A stretch of DNA of 64,000 nt, taken from contig KB293181.1 in NCBI GenBank assembly GCA_000328365.1, positions 213,872-277,871 on the forward strand, read 5' to 3'. The notes beneath the pieces were generated by a model. It searched no databases, was not told the DNA's origin, and saw only the letters and a list, made by a program, of their open reading frames with translations. The DNA comes from Capitella teleta. Its lineage: Eukaryota; Annelida; Polychaeta; Capitellidae. How positions within the stretch are numbered: the stretch's first letter is position 1; every line of letters begins with the position of its first letter. Shown here in pieces: positions 34,664 to 57,815 of this stretch. The translations under genes and the position numbers were made by a program.

Positions 34664-37600
34664 ATGGATGTCAGATATCTCATTGGATTTCTTCTGATTG
34701 TCTTTAACAGTGAGTTAATTGTGTTTGTGGTTGTTAAACGTATAATCATATGTACCTTCGAGTGTGTATTATGTTCAATTACTGTGTGCTTTCAATATAA
34801 TTAATCAATGATAGGAATGCGTAGTATGCATGCAGTGCAAGCGAGATGGTGTGTGTTGCTAATATAATGTAATTATTTTTATTGTATCTCTTTAAATATA
34901 TAGCTTACTAATAGAACAAACACAGTGCGTTCTTAATTGTAATGCGATTCCTCGGACATAAGGATGACCAGTGACACCCGCCAATGACTAACCCAAGTTA
35001 CTTGGCTAGCTGTATTTCACGAAGAGTACGTGTACGTGCATTCATGGTCCGGGGCCCTGTTTGGCCATCAAAAGTCGAAATATCGCAGAATGTTGAATGC
35101 GCTCTATTAAGTGAGATAACTCGACATAAATGTTGATGAAATTGAAATGATAAGAATAACAGCATGACATGTTAAACTAACCATATCAAGTACTCTAATC
35201 TTAGCGTAGATTTTACACTGCAATCTGTTATGTAACACTTTCTGAGAAATGCGTTGAGATATTTAGCATGGAGTAGATATCTTTTGGTCCACTCTCTATT
35301 AGTGATCGGTCATTGTGTCTAGTTTAATTTATACATACGGTTGCAATATATATTAATTGGTGTGATATAGAATACTGACTGAAATAGAGGACCGTGACCC
35401 ATGACCCCTTCGCAATCAATCAACACATGAGCATTATATGAATTATATGATAAACAGATAAAAATGACATTAAATAATGCATATAATGCAATAATGCATG
35501 CAATTGACACCCGATAGACGTATGATTATATGTCTAATTATACGTCTAACGCGATTACCATAATTAAATCAGTAATTAATTTTCCAACAAACTAATTCGT
35601 CCCAATGCGACAGCCACACCGGGTCGCTGCCTCTTCAAGAAATGGCGCCAAAACACCGGATTTTCGAACCCTTCCAACTGGGAGGCAGGTCGGCTACCTT
35701 GCGCCTCCGATCACGTGATACTACCTGAGTCAGCGCCATCTATCGTCATTCAGACGAACACCTCCTTCATGGAACTGGTGAGTTCATTTCATCGTTTTAT
35801 CTTATAATAAGTAACGAGCCGAATGTTCAGTCTTATACATGCCTTGAAATTCGAAATCGACAAAATATCCTGATCATAAAAAATGATCCGGATAATATCA
35901 TTGATGCTTGTTAATCAGGTCCTACCGTCAGACGGTGAAATCATCCTTGGAGCATCTGTCTCCTTATCTGCCGCACAGGAAGCTGACTCACCATCCGCGT
36001 GTCCCGGTCAAGGTAGATGAAAAAGCAGGTGTTATAATTAATACATAAAAGGCATTCCACCTCGAACACAGAAGCGACGTACACCAGAGTGAAAGCCCTG
36101 CCCTGGATGGACCCTGCAAACTGGTGTGTTGTAGAGAGTCCAGACCAGGACTGCTTGGATCCACAACCGTCGCTACTGGATACTGAACGAGTTCCCTGTC
36201 AACGAGATGCGGTTGTCTTCTCGACTGATAATGCCTTCTACGTGGACCTCAAATCAGACGCTCGAATCAAAGTTGGGAGTTTGATGATTGGCAAGAAGGT
36301 TGATACAGCACCTGCTGTCAATGCATGCTAATGTGTTGATCAGCAATTCACTACAGACTCCTTCGAGCAGCTGCTACACGCGGGACCCCAGAAGAACTGG
36401 TTCAAAGAGGATACCAGTACGTCAGTTCACATCCAAACTGAAGAGTGTCATGATATAACTGGTTGTATGTGTGGAAATTCTGGCACTTCGGTAATTGAAC
36501 GAGATTTACATCTGAATCAGTGTTCATTGCCTATTTGCACAGATTTTGCAGCAGATCTGTGCTTTCCGCAGTCGGCATTGCCCGGATGTTCTTTGCGCCC
36601 AACCGATACGACCCGATGGCAACTGTTGCCCAGTGTGCGGGGCGATGCTCACCATGCAGTATGGACTAGCCTTCAGAATCAACACACTCAAGGCCCTGAT
36701 CAACAATCTCAGGGAATCACAAGTTTGTCCTTCGTTACTTAGATCTGATCAAAATAATATTTTATTTTTTTTGTATGCACCTTGTCAGCCGTCGAATGTC
36801 GATGCCACGGTGTCCAAGATTGGCGCTGACACTTTACAAGTGGCCATATACGATCCAGGACAAGGGACACTGTCAATTTCAATGGCTGAGGAACTCAAGC
36901 GACAGCTCGAAGCAGGTGAAGTTTCAGTGCCTTCATTAACTATCACACCAATATGTTCATTTCAGACGCTCGTTCTTCAAATAAGTATCGCATCACTCAA
37001 ATCTCCATGCGATCAACCACAGCTCACGGCCCACAGAAACAAACAGGTGATGACATTGACACCAAAGCTCATGTAATTGATACTTTTCCATTTCGACTCA
37101 GGTGCGAATTCCCCTATCACAGTGACCAGCATTGTAGGAATCGTCGTGGCTGTCATTGTCTTATTGGCCATAGTCCTGTTCGCCATGTATTGCCTGGTTG
37201 ATCGCAATCGCTGCATCGGGTGAGGATTTCCTTTCATATATAAGACCTCCTGTGACGTCATCATCTCGAGCAGAGTTCCCCTGAAGCTTCCCAGCTTCCG
37301 CGGTCGCCAAGGCAGCCAGATGGAGCTGACTCCATCAGTGCCCTTTAACGATGACATCATGAAAGATGTAAACTGCGGATTTGACAATCCGATGTACGGG
37401 AGCCATGCAGCGGCTCAGGTTGGTGTTGTTGAAATGCGAAACTGAAACCTTAAAATGTCCGCAATAAATAACATTCATTCTCAGTGTCCACCGGAAGCGA
37501 TTGCGGGTGCCATGGCAACCAACAACAACGACGCTCATCCGTCCGTTCTTGACCCGTCTGGTGTGACCTTCATAAAGGGTCACGGCGAGAAGGGCTTCGC

Positions 37601-38089
37601 GAACCCTCTTTACGGGTCACCCCAGGTCAGAGCATGACGTCATAAGCATGTTAGAAATTCCTCGCATGTCCCTCCTCCTCCCCTCCTCCCCCAGGAAGAG
37701 AGACCTGCAGTTGTAGACTTGCTTCGAAGTCAGTCGCAGGGCAGTGACGGTCTTCCGCGCAGCCCCGTGGCCACTGTCCATGGTGACATGCCCTCTCCCG
37801 ATGACCTCAACCCAGCTGATCGTGCGTTTGTGAACCCTCTCTTTAACAAGGCTCAGGTATGCTCCGTGCATGATGCGGTAGACTGCGATCCAGCTCTCGA
37901 TTTTTAAATGTCGTACGAAACTAACATGCGTATATAATATATATCTATTTATATCTCACCATTTAAGAGAAAGCGTTTTTTATTGACCGTATCAATTCAC
38001 GTTCACAGAATCTTGGTCCGCAGTTCATTGACCCAACGCTGCGATTGAACCCGATCTTCTCTGATGACATCGAAGACAGCGTCATCTGA
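34664..38089 (+). CDS. AMN: Amnionless, type I membrane endocytic adaptor
   Basis: Thirteen exons join in frame to about 570 residues (human AMN 453). Order: signal peptide MDVRYLIGFLLIVFN; amnionless ectodomain starting CLFKKWRQNTGFSNPSNWEA; LPSDGEIIL; WCVVESPDQDC; STDSFEQLL-like region; TGCMCGN; von Willebrand C-like cysteine cluster (ICAFRSRHCPDVLC...GNCCPVCG, about 231-258); one membrane helix (about 361-386, TSIVGIVVAVIVLLAIVLFA); long cytoplasmic tail. Amnionless anchors cubilin and drives its clathrin uptake at absorptive epithelia through FxNPxF/Y tail signals. Here the tail has FDNPMY, FANPLY, FVNPLF and LNPIF, three of them at the ends of successive exons. Introns are tiny (one is 45 bp, 36299-36343) except the first. 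ATG 34664 has a good leader; AATAAA is at 38149-38154. Confidence 0.92.
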
Positions 38090-41000
38090 ATGAACTTGAA
38101 ACAAGAGAGAAGTCGACCTTCAGTCCGTATTTCGTATCGTTCTCAAGCAAATAAATGCTATAGTCTCCTGCCTCTTATATCAAATTCATTCGCATTTTTT
38201 TCTCTCAACTAAATTCCAATCAGGATAAAACATGATGCAATCATAATGGAACAGCATAAAGTGCGTTATGATGCCAGTGTTCCTCGTCATTCATAACGGT
38301 CTTCATGCGATGCATTGTTCACAGGGAAATGCCATGCATAAGATGCCGTGCATGGGGATAGGGTGCGAATAAACAACATCATGTAGCGGGAAACATAATG
38401 CATAATATGCCACCACGAACGAAAATCGCATTCCCATTTCCTTGAGCCATCTGTATTGCGTTGGCACTTGTTGCTGCTGAAGGCTGATCGCAATCTTTAT
38501 CATGAAATCGCACAACTCATAATTCATGCAAATTAGATGTGCTCTGAATCGTGACATCCATGATTCAGACATTGAAAGAGCTTGTGCACAAAGTAAGTTA
38601 GGCCAATGCAGAGCGTGCGTTATGAACGCTTAAAGAACAGTGAAGAATCATAACGTTATGTTTGTCCATTTCAGTTTCCCAGCAAAATTCGAGCTCTCTC
38701 AACACGCAATCAAGGCACGGCATAACTTCCTTCCAGTTCACATGACGTCATATGCAATCGTGCATTTCAATCAAGGCTTTTTGGCATTGTTGACACATGC
38801 ATAGGGACTTGGAGAGCAAGTCGATACAAATGCAATTGCCCTCTGCCTGTTTGTCTCTGTTCGGGGCACAAAGGAAGTCAGCCGCAGATGCATTCGTGAT
38901 GTTCTTCCTGAGGCTACTTGGCTCACCAGCGATGTCATTCCATTTCATGCGACAAGCCATATAAATATTGATAATAGCTCTTTGAGTGGCCTTTCGGTGC
39001 ATTATTGCATATCCTGGTGTAGTGGATTAGTTAATATATGCACCTTTATTTCACTGGGCGCCTATACGCTGTGAGGTCAACCAGTGCGAAGTGATCAACA
39101 GAAGCTGGATGCTTAAACCGACATTATTCAATCACGAGCATTGTCGATCGATCTTAATCCGAAATCGCATTTAGCCTCGTCGTGATGGCTGTGTTACGAC
39201 CCAAGAACATTTGCCAGTCGGATGTGTTGACCACGTGGGTGCACGTGCGAGATGCGAATCAAATTGGCAGCCACCTCCGACACTGGCCTCGACGATCGCC
39301 AAATATTGCCACTGTTCTGTCGTGAAATGAATGTAAAATTTACCTCTAAGCACCAGGAATCTCTGTGATTGCAGGTGCAATTCAATCGTGTAATCACGAA
39401 GAAACGGCCTTTGTCGGGGGATCATTAAGCTAATTGCTTGTAGCAAAAAGTACTAGTGTAGCAATATTGTCTGCGTGTACGAATACACATGCATTACAAA
39501 TTATAATTCCCATACAATGACGTCACCAAAAGGCTTCCACCGGAAGTGGGCGGAATTATCACGTGTTGAACATGCAGAAGAGCATTTCCCGGAAATTGAC
39601 AATATATCTTAAGGTGAAATTGACACCGCCAGAAAACTATTTCTCATACTGCTTCCTTCCCTAATCAGCCAGGTAAACGATGAGGAAGAAAGATATAACA
39701 GCTCGCATTCTGGAAATTTGCCTGCAAAATCGCATGAAGCACGAGTACATGTCATCATGATCTCAATTATCTTAATTAAAGGTGAGAAATAAAACTCAAG
39801 AAGAGAAGCGTATGAAATTGACGAGAGGAAAACCATCCAAGTTTTGCTTGTGTCTCTGTGTGCATTGTATTCGTATTTTATCCCGAAGGACGCGTTTTGG
39901 GACGTCGTGTTGGCTTCAAGGCCACGCCTTGAATGTTTCTTTCTTATGTCGACCGGAAGCTCGAAAGAAGATGTTGGCATTTGTCCACATTGAATTGCGG
40001 CAACCATGCTTATGCTTTCGTTCTTCGCCACAAACCTTTGTTTATATTGGACGCTTTAACCAAATGAATCCAAACTTTACCACAATTTTAACCAATTTCG
40101 GATATCTCTTCAAACAGCTATGCAAAACATTGACCTTGCATCAGATATAGAGCCCGATCATGTAATATCAACACTTCCTTTACACGTATTCAATAGCTCT
40201 CTCATAATATCATTGACGTTGCCGCTTATGCTTTCCCAGGTAATCGAACTGCGCCATGTCCTTCCTGTGAAATCAGTAAGTGGTGTTAAGGATAAAAAAG
40301 GGTATTGATTGATTGATTACTCAGTTGAATCTCCAGTTTCTCACCTTTCAACCTTCTATATTGCTAAATTAGGCTTTTTACAAAGACTCGAATGCATGCA
40401 ACGGAAAACTAACTATACACAGCTAAAGGGCACTTTGCAGATGAGGCACCACAATACAATGTATAGATAGATGATGCCACTATATATATATATGTTTATT
40501 TATAGATCGTTGCCGGATTTTGCCAACGGCAACTGGATATGTGTAGTATTTTTATGGTGATGCATATAATCACGTAAATCACGTATAATCACGTAGAATT
40601 GATTTCTATGAATAAACAGTTATCACCTGTGATGGCCTTTTTGTGTGTGTATTTTTCCCTCTTTCAAATTGGAAAGGTCGAAATGGCCTGGGAAGGTACA
40701 GTACACGTGGCATGGACGTTTGTTTGCACGAAATGGCGAACTTTCTCTCTGGCTAATCGACTGACTATAATGGTGCCAAATGATGTCAAATAGCCCATCA
40801 CAGCACAAATTATTTTGCTCGTGAAATATCAAAACATTTCTTGCTACACTAATTAAGTACTCTCAAGCCTCATGAAAACTTGTGCATCCTCCTGTAATGG
40901 TATTATTACACCTGTCGCAAGTGAGGTTTTATGTCATTGTGGCATCAAGGCATCAGCATTCAGTGCTTCGTTGGTGAGACTTCCTCCTTCGCTCTCAGAT

Positions 41001-42006
41001 CTATGTGTTTTCTCTTTTGTTTTCCAAGAATGTGCCATGAATTCCACATGACCAAGTCACCAAGTCCTCATTAGAACTATATCTATTGTGTGTGGGTAAA
41101 CGGCGAGTTGGTGGTATGTTTCAATGTCATGTTTATTAATGTTCACGTGTACATTGCGAATGCTACGTATAATTGTAATCTCCAAAAACCAAAGGCTTAT
41201 AAAATAATGATTATATTGTATATTTTATAATTAATAATCGGCTGAAAATGCATTTATTCGGCGCGGGGGGGGGGGGGGGCGTTCAATGCTCCAAAACGCG
41301 AACCAACGAATTCTGAGTTTAATTATTAGCTGAGTAATAATTATTAGCCAAGGGTGAAATAAGGTTGCTGACTGGTCTGTTCTATCCAACGCCCTGCCCA
41401 CTGGGTCAGCGGGGCGTCCTCGTTCTTGGACAGTGCGTAGAGAGATGTAGATATCGATATCACACAGGACCGATATTAAGTGCAATGGGATATCGATATC
41501 ACACAGGACCGATATTAAGTGTGCATCACATGAGAAATGAATACGGTTGTTGGCATGTGTACATATAGAGGGTGTGCGCAGTCTATACTCACCATTCAGG
41601 GAAATATCTTTTATGCTTCATTGTTTTTTTGTTTTTTTTTTTTTTTTTCTGTGGAGAAAATCGTGGAGTCGCAAAACTTTGTTTATGCAATTTGGAGCCG
41701 AAGCGGTGACCAGTTTCCATCACGAATAGTGCCACATGCGATGGTCAATCTAAATATAACTCCAGCCACCAATAATCCCAAAGATATAAAGAGAGCACCT
41801 CTTATAGGCAAGTCGGCATTGCCTTCTATTTGAACCTCTTTCTTTTATCTTTCTCCTTGATGTTCATCGATTGAAAAACCATCCGTGATCATCGCGCACT
41901 GATGAGAAGATGCGGCGTTTTTATAGTTTTGTTTATCTTTTACTCCCCGTAGGAGTAACATCGCTGTGCATTACATAATCACTTGTGCCACGGGTGCAGC
42001 GACAGG
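38090..42006. other. Intergenic spacer
   Basis: 3.9 kb between amnionless and the globin. It holds TA micro-repeats near 40484-40501, a G tract at 41263-41279 and a 39-bp duplication at 41451-41521. A 140-codon minus frame at 39609-40031 was read and shows no family features. Confidence 0.45.
41451..41521. repeat. 39-bp tandem duplication
   Basis: Two copies of atatcgatatcacacaggac plus cgatattaagtg, offset by 39 bp, about 550 bp upstream of the globin gene. Confidence 0.93.
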
Positions 42007-42014
42007 TATATAAG
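42007..42014 (+). promoter_or_regulatory. TATA box of globin gene
   Basis: TATATAAG lies 50 bp before the ATG at 42057, predicting a start near 42035-42040 and a very short 5' UTR. Confidence 0.6.
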
Positions 42015-42056
42015 GGGAGGAGACGACTGGAGACGCACTGTGGCGGCAGGGAAGCC

Positions 42057-52251
<10,195 letters not shown>

Positions 52252-54710
52252 TTAAGAAATGTGGGACGATGATAAACTGAGCTTTATCTATATTTCTACT
52301 GCTGGAATCGACTCCGCAGATTGATCATATTCAAGTATTGGATATCTCAGGATATCTCGAGTATTTTTGAATATTATCTCGGCAAAAATATACAAATGTC
52401 GTGTATCAATTATTCGTACAGTGTACATATTTATATACCGCATTCGATATAGCCTGGTAAGTTAGCTGCCAGCATATCAAATACCGGATATATATATATA
52501 TAATCAACGAAAGCATTTAATGCAATCATTTTTTCTGGAACGCCATCAGAAATTTATTTAGTCTAAATTAAGATATTTACTTGTACAAAGCAAATATGTA
52601 TATATAATTAATGCATAATTATTACATGTAAATAAAATTGTATTTCTTGTGTACATGATTGGAGACGTATTACGATGTCCACGTGGTTAGAACGTGTGGC
52701 ATAATGCGTATTATAGACGCAATGACATTCAACACATCTCATGTTTAACATTTATTTCTTCAAAATGATGATTAAAACTCCTCTTTTAATGGATTTTGTT
52801 TCACTCAGTGAATACATTCAAACAATCTCACTGTAGTTTCATAAACTGTGCTACCGAATGATCAAGTCATTGTTTTCCCATGGGTTTTATCTTCCTTTCG
52901 TGTCTAACTCGAAACAAAAACTCGGTGTTAATACAACAATTCTCGTCGTGGATACACCTGCGGAAGGCGATGAGATTAAAGTGTGCCGTTAGTTCAAGCC
53001 CGTAGAACCAGATAACGACAGACGGTGATAGTCAAGTCCAAACATAGAATATCAATCATAAAATATCAATCCCACTTAATCAGCATCGATTAGCCAAGCC
53101 AAACGAAATTGACGGAACATTGTGACAGCCAGTCTGGTCCACAGACCTCGATCAAATCCCAGTTGTTGGCCTGGAGACATTCTCCTCCATCATAACGCAC
53201 ATGTTGACAGTAATTCCTCAGTCAAAACGTCGTTGCAAAAACTCTTCGTCTACTTCCCATGACGGATTGTCACACCAATGAATGATTTTACTCGTGACAG
53301 TGGGCCGTGACAGGAGACAGTGATGGCCAATGCACAAGACCAAAAGTTGACCCATTGACCCAGTTAACCCACTGACCAGCAGTTGGGTCGTCGTCTGCTT
53401 GTTACGTAATCGGATGATGTGAGCCTTGGGTACGCAAGCCTTGGGAATTGCGTCCATTTAAATCACATCCCACGGGGGCCAGCGTGATTTCCGGGATCAG
53501 CTCCGAGTTCTCTCTTTCGTTTCCACATTTAATGTGCGTGGCCGGCCGAACATTCTTCTTAATCATTATGTTGATGACCAGTGAGTACGTGCGTTATGGT
53601 TGTCAGAAACGCCGATTCAAACGTATGGTGCGTTATGAAGTCTTACGAAAGCCCTGGCCGCGCAGTCCGAAGCGTGGAACTCAGAGAACGAACTCGAATA
53701 TGGAATACGACATGAAATAGTCTCTGCTCGAGACCAAAATGTGGACGCCATGTTCCCTGACTTCCGACAAAGGTCCTCCACAGAAGTCAAACTGATGTCG
53801 AACTATGGAGTGATTCGAGGTATAGCACCACCCAATGGAAGACTTCCTGACCAAACTGCGCCAGCTAGGAGGTGATGCTGGTAGAGCATGTGTGTTCTGT
53901 TTACCACCTGTCGTTGAGAGGGATACCCCAAGAGTCGGCTCGGCCAAATATTATTCGTCGTGTACATAAACTGAGTCTGCCATCAATAGAGCCACTCACT
54001 CATCGGCCATGCAGATCATTGGCGCCCTCTTCCCCCTTGCACTCCGGTTGTTGCTGCAGCTGCTCAGTCCAACGCCAAAAGTATGCACTATATATAAACA
54101 TATACACGAAGTTAAGACTGAAATATTGAGTGTATGCAACAACAACATCAACAACAACAATAAAAAGCGGACCAGAGAGATGACGAGGATCCTAAATATC
54201 GGTGAAGCAACATCAACGAAAGGAGCTAAAACTCTAGCTGCTTCTTTTGACAACCATTTCACCATGCAAAACCAGTATCGACTTTCATCTACGAAGGATT
54301 GTGTAAGTCGGCCTACGGCAATATCTGTCAGCTGGTGCCACTGTCATATCGATACTAGACACCCTTAATATCCTCTTGCATGTTTTCGCTCAACCGAAAT
54401 TTCAGATATGTCGATTACAAATGACCCCCCGAAAAATTCGGCAAGAATTTTGAAAACAAAAAACTAAAACAAAAAAAATTCCAAACGTGACCACATGACA
54501 CCAGTTTTAGCGTCAGTACATCGGCTGCCTGTCGAGAAACGGCTCCAGTTTATAGAAATGATTGCAGCATTCGCAACACTTTGCATTCTCAGTCGATTCC
54601 ACTTTGCATGGACTTGAAATAATTTTGTGAACCCTTTGATCCACTCCGGCTACTGATATCGTCTGATGATTCTCTTCAACTCAAGATATACTGAACGTCA
54701 AAATGCATAA
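52252..54710. other. 3' flank of globin and intergenic spacer
   Basis: Contains the globin 3' UTR (poly(A) signal at 52631) and a possible tiny secreted-peptide frame at 53532-53720. No other gene recognised. The 54009-54368 frame has a CAACAA run and no domain. Confidence 0.45.
53532..53720 (+). CDS. Candidate small basic secreted peptide (uncertain)
   Basis: Open frame of 62 codons starting ATG with a leader-like MCVAGRTFFLIIMLMTS. A strongly basic segment follows, with dibasic sites (CQKRRFKRM, RSPKRGTQR) and a short acidic end. It has the outline of a peptide precursor or cationic peptide. It is unsupported by any family, has a GTGAGT donor-like word inside, and may be chance. Confidence 0.2.
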   Translation: MCVAGRTFFLIIMLMTSEYVRYGCQKRRFKRMVRYEVLRKPWPRSPKRGTQRTNSNMEYDMK

Positions 54711-56045
54711 TTTTTTTTTTCATTATTATTAAGCTTCATGCATGCAAAAATAATATTACAATAAAAACAATGCATGCAACAGCATAGCAGAACAGAAAAA
54801 CCTATAAAAACTGCCAGCTTAACAACAACAACAAAATACATTGGCAACAAAGAATATGTGTCAAGGAAATTAGGGTAAGATCAAGTATGGTAAAAGCCAT
54901 TGCATCTACAGGTAGAAGTCTACGTGCATGAGTTATTGACATCATAAAAACACATTCTGTGCGAATAAAAAGATAATAGTTTTGATTTAAAAGTGGACAC
55001 AGATAAACACGAGCGAATTTCAAGCGGTATAATATTCCACGTGTGAGCAACTCTATTAAAATAGAAATTTATAAAGGAATCAGTCCTTGGGGTTGGCGTC
55101 AAAAGCTCAATGAACGGACCCGAACGCAGTCGGGTATTAAAACAGCGTTTTGCAACTATAGAAGTAAAATCAACATTCATGGCACCGTTAAAGTATTTGA
55201 GTAGAAATTTCGTCTGAATGAAAGAGGTAGAATTTCAAGGAATTAACATCGCTCAGTGTAAGATAAGTCAGCATTATTTAAAATAAAACGTGTCATCGAT
55301 CGTTGGACGAATTCAATTTGTTTGACTTTGCTTTTAGGATGAGGAGACCAAACAGGAAAGGCAAAATCTAAATGGCTACGGCATAGGGACATAGAAAGAG
55401 AAGATTTAACATTGACTGGTGCATTAAAATCAATAGTACGTTTGACTATGCCGCACATCTTATTGCATTTTAGAATGGTAGACTCGATGTGAGTTGAAAA
55501 TGACAAAGTTTGATCAATGAAAACTCCAAGATCTTTCAAAACATTGACATGGTCTAGAACAACACCATTCATCGCATAATTAAAATGATGGGCGCATGTG
55601 ATTGAGTAATCGATAAAACCTTGCATTTGGACGGATTAAAGGACATTTGCCAAAATAAGACTCCATTCATGCATAGCATTCAAGTCTCTTTGTAAAAGCT
55701 CACAATCATGAGTGGTATTTATAGATTTAGAACACTTGCTGTCATCAGCGAATAAGGCAGTTGTACAATGTAAAGTTTTGTACGGCATGTCATTTATGAA
55801 AAGTAAAAACAACAGTGGACCTAAAACAGAGCCTTGTGGAACACCAGAAGGAACCCCAGCCAATTTGAACTCTTCTCTTCTATAATAACACTTTGGACCG
55901 CTCAAACATATAGCTTCGAATCCACTCTAAAAGGTTGCCATCAACACCGTAAAAAAATGTTTGAGTTTATACAATAAAAGTTTGTGCGAAACACAATCAA
56001 AGGCTTTACTAAAATCCAGAAATACAACAACAACATTATGTGTGT
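54711..56045 (-). mobile_element. 5'-truncated non-LTR retrotransposon (LINE) with reverse-transcriptase core
   Basis: Read on the minus strand from about 56035: a FLDFSKAFDCVSH block, then [20 protein letters not shown], the catalytic box LFADDSK, LKDLGVFIDQTLSFSTHI, CRSHLDFAFPVWSP and the C-terminal AHTWNIIPLEIRSCLSVSTF. It ends in an A-rich AATAATAATG...A tail near 54711-54735. The order matches Jockey/CR1-group reverse transcriptases. The coding sequence changes frame at least twice (three open pieces), and the endonuclease and N-terminus are missing. Differs from the LINE at 43.8 kb. Confidence 0.85.
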
Positions 56046-56049
56046 GGAG

Positions 56050-57130
56050 AAGTCAGATTACGGTTGAACAAACTTCAATTTGGCCCTGTGTGAGTACCGA
56101 GTTGAATTACGCTAAACCCGAGTCCGAAATGTTTGATGAATTATTGGTATTGGAGAAGAACAAAGGGAAAATAAGAACACAACGAGTCAGGGTTAAATTT
56201 CGCAATAAGAAACTTGACTCATAATGAAAGAAATACATTCCTCAATATTGAGTGTGGCTTCCATTCACTCGGATGCACATCTCCTACGTACGCTATCAAT
56301 CAGTTTATGAATCGTGTTGTGATGAATTGCTTCCCATTCTTTCGCGAACATCTCAGTTTCATAAATTGGAGTTCCTCCCCTCTCCCAAAAAAATCCCTCG
56401 TGGCTCTTGCAACATGTGGGCGAGCGTTGTCGTGATGTAATACGCAGGGCATATGCTGCTTGACCAATGGTCTCACAATCTCATTGATGTACCACTGAGC
56501 CATGAGGTTGCTATTATTGAAGATAATATGCGTCATGTGATGCCTGCTGTTGAACTCCGGGATGCATTGCGGGCAATCTTCCCTCCTCGCCTTCTCCAAA
56601 CACGACGTTGTCCATCTGCAATTGACAAGCAGAATCTGGACCCATCCGAGGATATGACTCCACACAGCGCCCGAAAGACCATCTGAGATGACGTCTGAAC
56701 AATTCTATAGGACGATTATCGGGGTTGGCGCAGGACAAAAAAAAAAAGAGCCTCGGGTATGTCCATTTCGCCCTCCTCCTTCACGCAAACAGATATGGCG
56801 TCCATGAGACACCTTCCTAGCGTGCAGCTTTCTGAACAACTACGCTAAAACTTCCCGGTTGGATTATCTAGATTATCCGAATCAAATTATTTCTGAGCCC
56901 GTACATAGGCTTGTTTTATATGAGCACTTTCAGTGTGAATGACGCAATTCGCGTAAGCAGACTGACCGCTCCGTATGTTTACTTTGGATGGTGTTATTGA
57001 TTGCCTTTACAACACCTGTCCTGCCTCCTTGTCGTCGTCAGCTTGAGTTTCCATGACCTCGGGTGATGGGAATACCTGCTTCCAGGACCTCTAGGGCACG
57101 GTCACGTTCGGTTACTGTGAGGCACTTAAA
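56050..57130 (-). mobile_element. Decayed Tc1-like DNA transposon (transposase remnant)
   Basis: Minus-strand pieces in several frames follow a Tc1 transposase: TERDRALEVLEAGIP near 57.1 kb (N-terminal), SRFCLSIADGQRRVWRRRG near 56.6 kb, then AQWYINEIVRPLV, VLHHDNARPHVARATRDFF near 56.4 kb and VRRRCASEW near 56.27 kb. The catalytic Asp of HHDNARPH is kept, but several frameshifts and stops make it non-functional. Clear terminal repeats were not identified. It abuts the 5' end of the LINE at about 56045. Confidence 0.78.
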
Positions 57131-57815
57131 AAAAAAGGCAAATTGTTCACAGGGACTGAATCTATGAAACTTTAACGAACACACGACATTACGCGAGGAA
57201 GCTCAATTCAAGACGGATTTTATTCTCACGAAGATGTCAATTTCATTACTATGTTCATTACACTGCACGACATCAGAGTGGCACAAAATTGACAATTTTG
57301 AACCTTTTTGTTTTACACGCCTCAGTGCATGCATTTTTTTAATACAACTGTTTTTACCCCTCTTTCATCGTTTTTAATGTTACATACTTTGAATAGTGAA
57401 AAAGAAATTGTATTCAACAGATATTCACTGATTTATGCGCGGAAACCGGCATTTTGACAATCCGGCAGAAGAGCGGCCCGAATATGATCATAGGAATTAT
57501 TCGCGAAAATGTGTTTCACACTAATAATGCTATACACTCAATGTGTCCGTAAATGTTACATAACATTACTACCTATACATAACACATATGTATAACAATT
57601 AATTGGTCGATCGACCCCCCCCCCCCCCCCTAATGAAGCCATTTATCCTTAGGCTGATATATCTTACGTAATCTGCTATAAAAACCAGTATAGAGACTGT
57701 TCTAGTTATTTTCCACTCATATATGATTGTATGGGTAGAAAATGTGAGTTATATAATTGCGTGATTACGTCATTAAATGCCTAATGAAGAGCAGAGAATA
57801 TTGGCGTCGAAGTTC
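57131..57815. other. Spacer, 3' flank of GPCR gene
   Basis: Holds a C tract at 57616-57630. Nothing else recognised. Confidence 0.5.

Noticed and set aside
39609-40031. 140-codon minus-strand frame
   Set aside because: Length alone; composition and content show no domain, and the opposite strand also has a long frame here.
54009-54368. 119-codon frame with a leader-like start
   Set aside because: The rest is Asn-rich from a CAACAA run and has no recognisable domain.
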